Below, piece after piece: positions 59,399 to 64,000 of a stretch of DNA of 64,000 bases. The notes under the pieces are model-generated. The model did not search any database. It was not told the origin of the DNA and was given only the letters and a program-made list of their open reading frames with translations. Position 1 is the stretch's first letter; every line of letters starts with the position of its first letter. Source of the DNA: Streptomyces qinzhouensis (GTDB lineage: Bacteria; Actinomycetota; Actinomycetes; Streptomycetales; Streptomycetaceae); NCBI RefSeq assembly GCF_007856155.1, contig NZ_CP042266.1:6510001-6574000 (forward strand). The letters run 5' to 3'. The translations under genes and the position numbers were made by a program.

Positions 59399-60165
59399 CG
59401 GCCGGCCCCCGGTCTGAACCGCTCCCCGTGGCCGAGCCTGTGCACCGATACGGCGGGGGCGAGCCGGGCCGCGTGCCGGACGAACTCGTCGCCGGGGGAG
59501 TGGAACTCGTGCGGGCGGACATGGTCGAGGCCGATCGGCCAGTACGTGCCGTAGTGGACGGGCACCGCGGCACCCGCGCCGAGCGCGGCCAGCGCCTGGG
59601 CGGCGCGGCCCGCGTCGAGGTGGCCGTGGCCGAGGAAGGGCCCCCAGCCGCCGACCGGCAGCAGCGCGATATCGACCGGCCCGACCTCGTCGGCCATGGT
59701 GTCGAAGAGTCCGGTGTCGCCCGCGAAGTAGGTACGCGCCGCGCCCTCGACGACAAAACCGAGCGCGGGGGAGCGGCGGGGGCCGACGGGGAGCCTGCGG
59801 CCGTCGTGGAGGGCGGGAACGGCCCGTACGGTCAGAGCGCCGACGGCGATCTCGTCACCGGGGGCGACCTCCGTGATCCGCAGACCGAGGCGGGCCAGCG
59901 CCGGAACGGCCCGGGTCGCGCCGCTCGGTGCCACCAGCAGGGTGCCGGGCGCCAGCCTGGCCAGTGATGGGAGGTGGAGGTGGTCGGAGTGCAGATGCGA
60001 GACGAGGACGGCGTCCGCTACCGCGGCCTCGGGGGGTGGTACGGCTCCGCGTCTGCGGCGCAGATGCGCCAGCCTGCGCACGAACAGGGGGTCGGTCAGC
60101 ACCCGCGTACCGGAGTCCTCGACGGTGCAGGTGGCATGGCCCCACCAGGTGACCTCCACCGCCAC
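59395..60165 (-). CDS. Metallo-beta-lactamase-fold hydrolase (256 aa)
   Basis: VLVSHLHSDHLHLPSLARL (about residues 55-73) is the HxHxDH metal motif. FAGDTGLFDTM gives the second Asp, and VPVHYGTYWPIG gives a further His, matching UlaG/RNase Z-like MBL hydrolases. WWGHATCTVEDSG at the N-terminus is the standard first strand. The substrate is unknown. It is translationally coupled to the DedA gene. Confidence 0.92.
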   Translation of the reverse strand: MAVEVTWWGHATCTVEDSGTRVLTDPLFVRRLAHLRRRRGAVPPPEAAVADAVLVSHLHSDHLHLPSLARLAPGTLLVAPSGATRAVPALARLGLRITEVAPGDEIAVGALTVRAVPALHDGRRLPVGPRRSPALGFVVEGAARTYFAGDTGLFDTMADEVGPVDIALLPVGGWGPFLGHGHLDAGRAAQALAALGAGAAVPVHYGTYWPIGLDHVRPHEFHSPGDEFVRHAARLAPAVSVHRLGHGERFRPGAGR

Positions 60166-60678
60166 ACGCCCCCTCCTTCCCGGCCGTGCAGGCCGTCCCG
60201 GGGCCGCCGGTCCGCCCGCTCCTCGGGTACGTCCGCTCCTCGCGGTCCGTCCGATCGTCGCGTCCCGGCCGTCGGGCCCTCGGCGCCCACACTACTGCCG
60301 TTGGGCGGGAGCCCGGTGTGATCTTCGACCGGCAGGGATCGGCAGGGATCGGCGGCTACCGCAGGCGGCGGCTCGGCGTGCGCTGCCACCGGCGGCCCCG
60401 CCGGGACCGGCCGCGTCGGCCGGGGGCGGTTATCCACAGGGGGCGGGGCGAGGCTCCGGGCTGTGCCAGTCTGGATACCCGGCACGGAGCCGGTGCGGGG
60501 CCGGACGTCCGCCGGATGCGGACGCCCTTCACCGGGCAGTCTCCGGGAGGGCCGCCGCGGCCGGGTCCTGAGCAGGTGAGGACCGGCCCGGGACCAGCCG
60601 GTCACCGACCGGGCCCGCGGTGAACCTTCCGCGCGCCGGGCGCACGGACAGCACGTACGAGTACGGGGTGAGCAGGGC
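60166..60678. other. Divergent intergenic region, no gene seen
   Basis: It lies between the leftward MBL gene and the rightward holin-like phosphodiesterase gene. Only short GC-rich ORFs without coding character are present. The sequence GATCGGCAGGGATCGGC (about 60,336-60,352) is a small tandem duplication. Confidence 0.4.
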
Positions 60679-62889
60679 GTGACCGAAAGCCGATGGCACA
60701 GGGCGGGCGGCGCTCTGCTGAGGGTGATCGTGGTGTGGGCGGTGTCCACACTGACGATGCTGGCGCTCGCCGGGGCGCTGCCCGACTTCCGGCTCCAGTC
60801 GCCCGACGGCGACAGCCTCACCCGGACCGCCCTCACCGCCGCCTGGGGCGCGGGCGCCTTCGGTCTGCTGACGGCGCTGGTCTGGCCGCTGGTGGTAAGA
60901 GCGCTGCTGCTCGTCCCGGCACTCGTCCTCGGTCTGCTGGTCTTCTTCCTGAACGGGTCCCTGCTGCTGCTCGCGCTGCGGTTCGTCCCCGACGGCCGGG
61001 GCGCGCTGGGCCCGGAGACCGCCGTCGTCGTCGCCGCGGTGATGTCCGCCGTCGCCTCGGCGACATCCACGGCCCTCGCCGTGCGCGACGACAACGCCTA
61101 CCGCCGTCGGCTGTCCCGGCTGGCGACCCGCCGCAGACGGCGCCGGGGCGACGTCTGCGACGACTGCCACGGCACGGTCTTCCTCCAACTCGACGGCGTC
61201 GGCCACGAGGTGCTGCTGCGCGCCGCCAAGGACGGCCTGATGCCGACGGTCGCCGACTGGCTCGACAGCAGCCACCGGATCACCCCCTGGCGCACCGACT
61301 GGTCCAGTCAGACCGGCGCCAGCCAGCTCGGCATCCTCCACGGCTCCACCTTCGACGTGCCCGCCTTCCGGTGGTACGAGAAGGACACCGGCAGGCTGAT
61401 GGTGAGCAACCGCCCCGCGGGCGCGGTCGAACTCCAGCGCCGCGCCGTCGAGCGGACCGGGGACGGCGGGCTGCTGACGCTGGACGGCGCGAGCCGGGGC
61501 AATCTCTTCAGCGGCGGCGCCGACCAGGTCGCCCTGGTGCTCTCCGTCGCCGCCCGGCGCGGCCGGGCCAACCGCTCCCGCGCGGGATACTTCGCCTACT
61601 TCTCCGACCCGGCGAACGCCGTGCGCACCGCCGTGTCGTTCGTCGCCGAGGTCGGCCGGGAGCTCGGCCAGTCCGTGCGGGCCAGGCTGCGGGACGAGGG
61701 CCCGCGGGTGCGGCGCGGCGGCCTCTATCCCCTGATCCGCGCCTTCGCGACGGTCGTGGAGCGGGATGTGGTGGTCGCGGCGGTGATCGGCGACATGCTC
61801 GCCGGACGCACCGCGGTCTACGCCGATCTCGTCGCCTATGACGAGGTGGCCCACCATTCGGGGCCGCACAGCCGGGACGCGGCACAGGTGCTGGAGCGGC
61901 TGGACCGCTCCCTGGCGCTGATCGCCAAGGTCGCCGAGCACGCGCCCCGCCCGTACCACGTCATCCTGCTCTCGGACCACGGCCAGAGCCCGGGCGAGAC
62001 CTTCGAAGGGGCTTACGGCCTCACCCTGAAGGACCTGGTGCGCGCCGGGTGCGGGCTGCCCGTGCCACGGAAGGCCGAGCGGTCCAGCAGCGGGGCGGAG
62101 GCCAGGGAAGCGGCGCGGGTGGCGCTGCGGACCGCACTGCACCGGGACCCGGCGGCAGGGCCGGAGGAGCCGCCCGCACCGGGCGCCGAGCCGATGGTGC
62201 TCGCCTCGGGAAATCTGGGTCTCGTCTCCTTCTGCGATGTGCCGGAGCGGCTGAGCAGGGAGCAGATCGACGCCCGCCACCCGGCGCTGCTGACCACCCT
62301 GGCCAACCATCCGGGCATTGGATTCCTGCTGGTGCGCAGCGAGGAGCACGGTTCGGTCGTCCTCGGCCCGGCAGGTGCCGAGGTACCGATCGCCGAACTC
62401 TCCGACGACGGCCCGCTCGCCCCGTTCGGCCGGGGCGCCGCGGACGCCGTGCGGCGTACGGACAGCTTCCCGCATGTCGCCGACATCATGATCAACTCAA
62501 TGTGCGACACCGGCACCGGCCGGGTGCACGCCTTCGAGGAGCAGATCGGCTCCCACGGCGGGCTCGGCGGCGAGCAGTCCCAGCCCTTCCTGCTGTCGCC
62601 GCTGGAGCTGTCGCTTCCCGTGGCGGACGGCACCGAACTGGTCGGGGCGGAGCGGGTGCACCGGGTGCTGCGCCGGTGGCTGCGGGAGTGCGAGGGCCCG
62701 CAGATACCACTCGCCGCGGAAGCGGGCGCGGAAGCGGGCCCCGGCACGACGGCCCCGGGCAGGACGGCCCCGGGCGCGGTCGTCGCGGGGACGGCGGAGG
62801 AGGGCACGGCGGGCACGGCGGGCCCGGAGGAGGGCACGCCAGGTACGGCGGACGCTTCGGGTGATCCGGGCGCGCAGGCCCGCGGATAA
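60679..62889 (+). CDS. Membrane holin-4-2-like plus phosphodiesterase/phosphatase-fold protein (736 aa)
   Basis: GTG 60,679 follows AGCAGGGC. Residues about 10-140 contain four membrane segments of the phage_holin_4_2 type (LLRVIVVWAVSTLTMLALAG, ALLLVPALVLGLLVFFLNGS). The large C-terminal part looks like an alkaline-phosphatase-superfamily phosphodiesterase: FLQLDGVGHEVLLRAAKDGL with metal Asp, TDWSSQTGASQLGILHG nucleophile region, DLVAYDEVAHHSGPHS, and VILLSDHGQSPGETF. This protein is a chromosomal membrane enzyme and not a phage gene. It may act on lipid- or wall-linked phosphates. Confidence 0.85.
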   Translation: MTESRWHRAGGALLRVIVVWAVSTLTMLALAGALPDFRLQSPDGDSLTRTALTAAWGAGAFGLLTALVWPLVVRALLLVPALVLGLLVFFLNGSLLLLALRFVPDGRGALGPETAVVVAAVMSAVASATSTALAVRDDNAYRRRLSRLATRRRRRRGDVCDDCHGTVFLQLDGVGHEVLLRAAKDGLMPTVADWLDSSHRITPWRTDWSSQTGASQLGILHGSTFDVPAFRWYEKDTGRLMVSNRPAGAVELQRRAVERTGDGGLLTLDGASRGNLFSGGADQVALVLSVAARRGRANRSRAGYFAYFSDPANAVRTAVSFVAEVGRELGQSVRARLRDEGPRVRRGGLYPLIRAFATVVERDVVVAAVIGDMLAGRTAVYADLVAYDEVAHHSGPHSRDAAQVLERLDRSLALIAKVAEHAPRPYHVILLSDHGQSPGETFEGAYGLTLKDLVRAGCGLPVPRKAERSSSGAEAREAARVALRTALHRDPAAGPEEPPAPGAEPMVLASGNLGLVSFCDVPERLSREQIDARHPALLTTLANHPGIGFLLVRSEEHGSVVLGPAGAEVPIAELSDDGPLAPFGRGAADAVRRTDSFPHVADIMINSMCDTGTGRVHAFEEQIGSHGGLGGEQSQPFLLSPLELSLPVADGTELVGAERVHRVLRRWLRECEGPQIPLAAEAGAEAGPGTTAPGRTAPGAVVAGTAEEGTAGTAGPEEGTPGTADASGDPGAQARG

Positions 62890-63073
62890 CCGAGCCGTAG
62901 TCCCGGGCGGTGTGTCCGGGGCGCCCGCCCCGGACGCGCCCCGGGGCCGGTGGACGGATGGGTGCGGGGGAATCGGGCTAATCCGCGTCCCCCGGGAGAG
63001 GGGATCGTGACGGGCGTCTGCCGTGTCGGGGCGGATTGCGGGGACTGGATGCATGTCCAGGAGGTCGCGCCCC

Positions 63074-63433
63074 ATGAAACAGCCGCCGGTCGCCCCGCCC
63101 CGCCGTTCGGGCTGTGCCGCCGTCCGGCGCGGACTGCTGGCCGTTGTGGCGCTGCTCGCGCTGGCGGGGCTCTCGCTGGGGACGGGCGCCCCGCCGGCGG
63201 AAGCCGCCGAGGTACGCACCCCGGTCTCCACCACCGGCGACGGCACGCCGGAGGGACAGGCGGAGGAGGCCGTCGGCGCGGCCGCGCCCGCCTCCCGCGC
63301 CCGTTCCGCCGCCCGGCCGCCCGGCCGTGGTCCCGCGACGCCCTCGGAGCGGCCGGTCCCGGCCCCGGGGACCGCACTGCCCCCGGCGCCCCGGCCGCCC
63401 GCCGTGCTCCGGTGTGTGGTGCTGCGCTGCTGA
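63074..63433 (+). CDS. Small secreted Pro/Ala-rich protein (119 aa)
   Basis: ATG 63,074 gives a signal peptide (about residues 15-45; RRGLLAVVALLALAGLSLGT, cleavage near AEAAE). The rest is disordered, rich in Ala, Pro, Arg, and ends with LRCVVLRC containing two Cys. No domain is recognised. A weak ribosome-binding site (GAGGTCGCGCCCC) precedes it. Confidence 0.5.
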   Translation: MKQPPVAPPRRSGCAAVRRGLLAVVALLALAGLSLGTGAPPAEAAEVRTPVSTTGDGTPEGQAEEAVGAAAPASRARSAARPPGRGPATPSERPVPAPGTALPPAPRPPAVLRCVVLRC

Positions 63434-63560
63434 CGGAGGAGCGCGGCCCGGTCCGGTGAGACCGGCCGCGTCAGCGGCCCACGGACCGCCGTGCTGCCCT
63501 AGGCCGTGTCGTCACGGAGGGCGCGGCGCGTCCCCCTTCCGACATCAGAGGTGCACCGTC

Positions 63561-63755
63561 ATGCCCATCGACCCCTTCGCCGCCCTGAACGCCATGCTGC
63601 GCGCCGATGCGGCGCGCGCCGCCGACTTCGCCGAGAAGCGGGCCGGCTCGCAGAAGCAGCAGCCCGCCGACGACAGTGGCAGGAACGACGAACCGGAACC
63701 CCGGTCCGCGGCCGGACCCGGGCCGGCCCGCGGCCGCGACAACGGCACGTCCTGA
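63561..63755 (+). CDS. Small conserved-looking protein (64 aa)
   Basis: ATG 63,561 follows AGAGGTGCACCGTC. The N-terminus PIDPFAALNAMLRADAARAA forms a short helix seen in small Streptomyces proteins of unknown role; the rest is charged and disordered. Codon bias is chromosome-like. Function cannot be assigned. Confidence 0.5.
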   Translation: MPIDPFAALNAMLRADAARAADFAEKRAGSQKQQPADDSGRNDEPEPRSAAGPGPARGRDNGTS

Positions 63756-63945
63756 GACCACGGCCGGCCGGGGGACCGACCCCCGGCCGGCCGCCGGCCC
63801 CCCGGCATTACCTCGCGCGTAATCGACCCGGCCCGGCCCCACCGGCAGTCTTCTCCTACCGGAACCCGGGCGGCGCACTCCGCTCGGGCTCCGGGAAACG
63901 AACCCCGGCCCGATGGCCGTCCGCCGCTGATGGAGGCTGATCCCC

Positions 63946-64000
63946 ATGACCGCAACCGCCCTGCTCGCCGGCCTCGCCCGCACCGACGACACCACCCGGA
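63946..64000 (+). CDS. Start of a gene cut by the window edge
   Basis: ATG 63,946 follows TGGAGGCTGATCCCC, a strong ribosome-binding site. Eighteen codons remain (MTATALLAGLARTDDTTR). The fragment is too short to identify. Confidence 0.5.
   Translation, partial: MTATALLAGLARTDDTTR

Noticed and set aside
60529..62475. 648-codon minus-strand frame
   Set aside because: Antisense to the phosphodiesterase-fold gene, with no recognisable motif.
60679..62889. A second prophage remnant, because of the holin-like N-terminus
   Set aside because: GC content is chromosomal, neighbours are housekeeping genes and no other phage gene is nearby.

Overview
The window looks like a high-GC actinomycete chromosome, most likely Streptomyces or a close relative. 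The right 37 kb is extremely GC-rich, and its gene families are typical of Streptomyces: a double-domain 3-hydroxyacyl-CoA dehydrogenase, a SpoIIE-type PP2C phosphatase with PAS and GAF domains, a PAP2/diacylglycerol kinase fusion, and a holin-like phosphodiesterase. The left 26.5 kb is visibly less GC-rich and carries a siphovirus gene set, so I read it as the right part of an integrated temperate phage. Its left end, capsid genes, terminase and integrase lie outside the window.

Prophage (about 1-26,520). Tail morphogenesis comes first: tail tube end, tail-assembly chaperone with a -1 frameshift, tape measure, and two distal tail/hub proteins. A small coiled-coil membrane protein, an amidase endolysin and a holin-like protein follow. 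Next comes a DNA-metabolism block: dNMP kinase, RecB-like exonuclease, a phiC31 gp3-like protein, a split cytosine-C5 methyltransferase, a PD-(D/E)XK resolvase-like nuclease, a primase-helicase and a family A DNA polymerase. A sigma-like regulator with a structured leader ends this block. The last 8 kb (18.6-26.5 kb) is an accessory/lysogeny region with an XRE-TPR regulator, a small GntR regulator, a Nudix hydrolase and many small unknown proteins. Hairpin terminators separate the gene cassettes, and several are followed by a similar TTT..CATGCC stretch.

The most interesting locus is 10,258-11,990. One frame encodes cytosine-methyltransferase motifs I-VIII and then stops. A second frame, overlapping the first by about 270 nt, encodes a separate family that ends in a motif IX/X-like segment. 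A third gene immediately downstream is a diverged tandem paralogue of the second. This looks like a split methyltransferase with two alternative specificity/motif X subunits, the first of which overprints the catalytic subunit.

Chromosome (about 26,800-64,000). In order: a TetR regulator and fused 3-hydroxyacyl-CoA dehydrogenase; HEAT-repeat and phosphotransferase genes; a secreted sensor-like protein; a membrane-anchored XRE protein whose 3' end overlaps a convergent acetyltransferase; a radical SAM protein; an SRPBCC protein; a 0.9-kb repetitive non-coding stretch; a drug-type MFS exporter with three C-terminal Ig-like modules; a PP2C signalling phosphatase; and a SAM methyltransferase. A tight four-gene peptide-degradation operon follows (M55 D-aminopeptidase, M20, S9 and S66 peptidases), then adenosine deaminase, a GntR regulator and a run of mostly single housekeeping or accessory genes. 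These include an aminotransferase-fold protein that has no lysine where the PLP lysine should be.

Start codons were chosen by ribosome-binding sites, gene overlaps and family N-termini. Assignments rest on motifs read by eye, with no database search.
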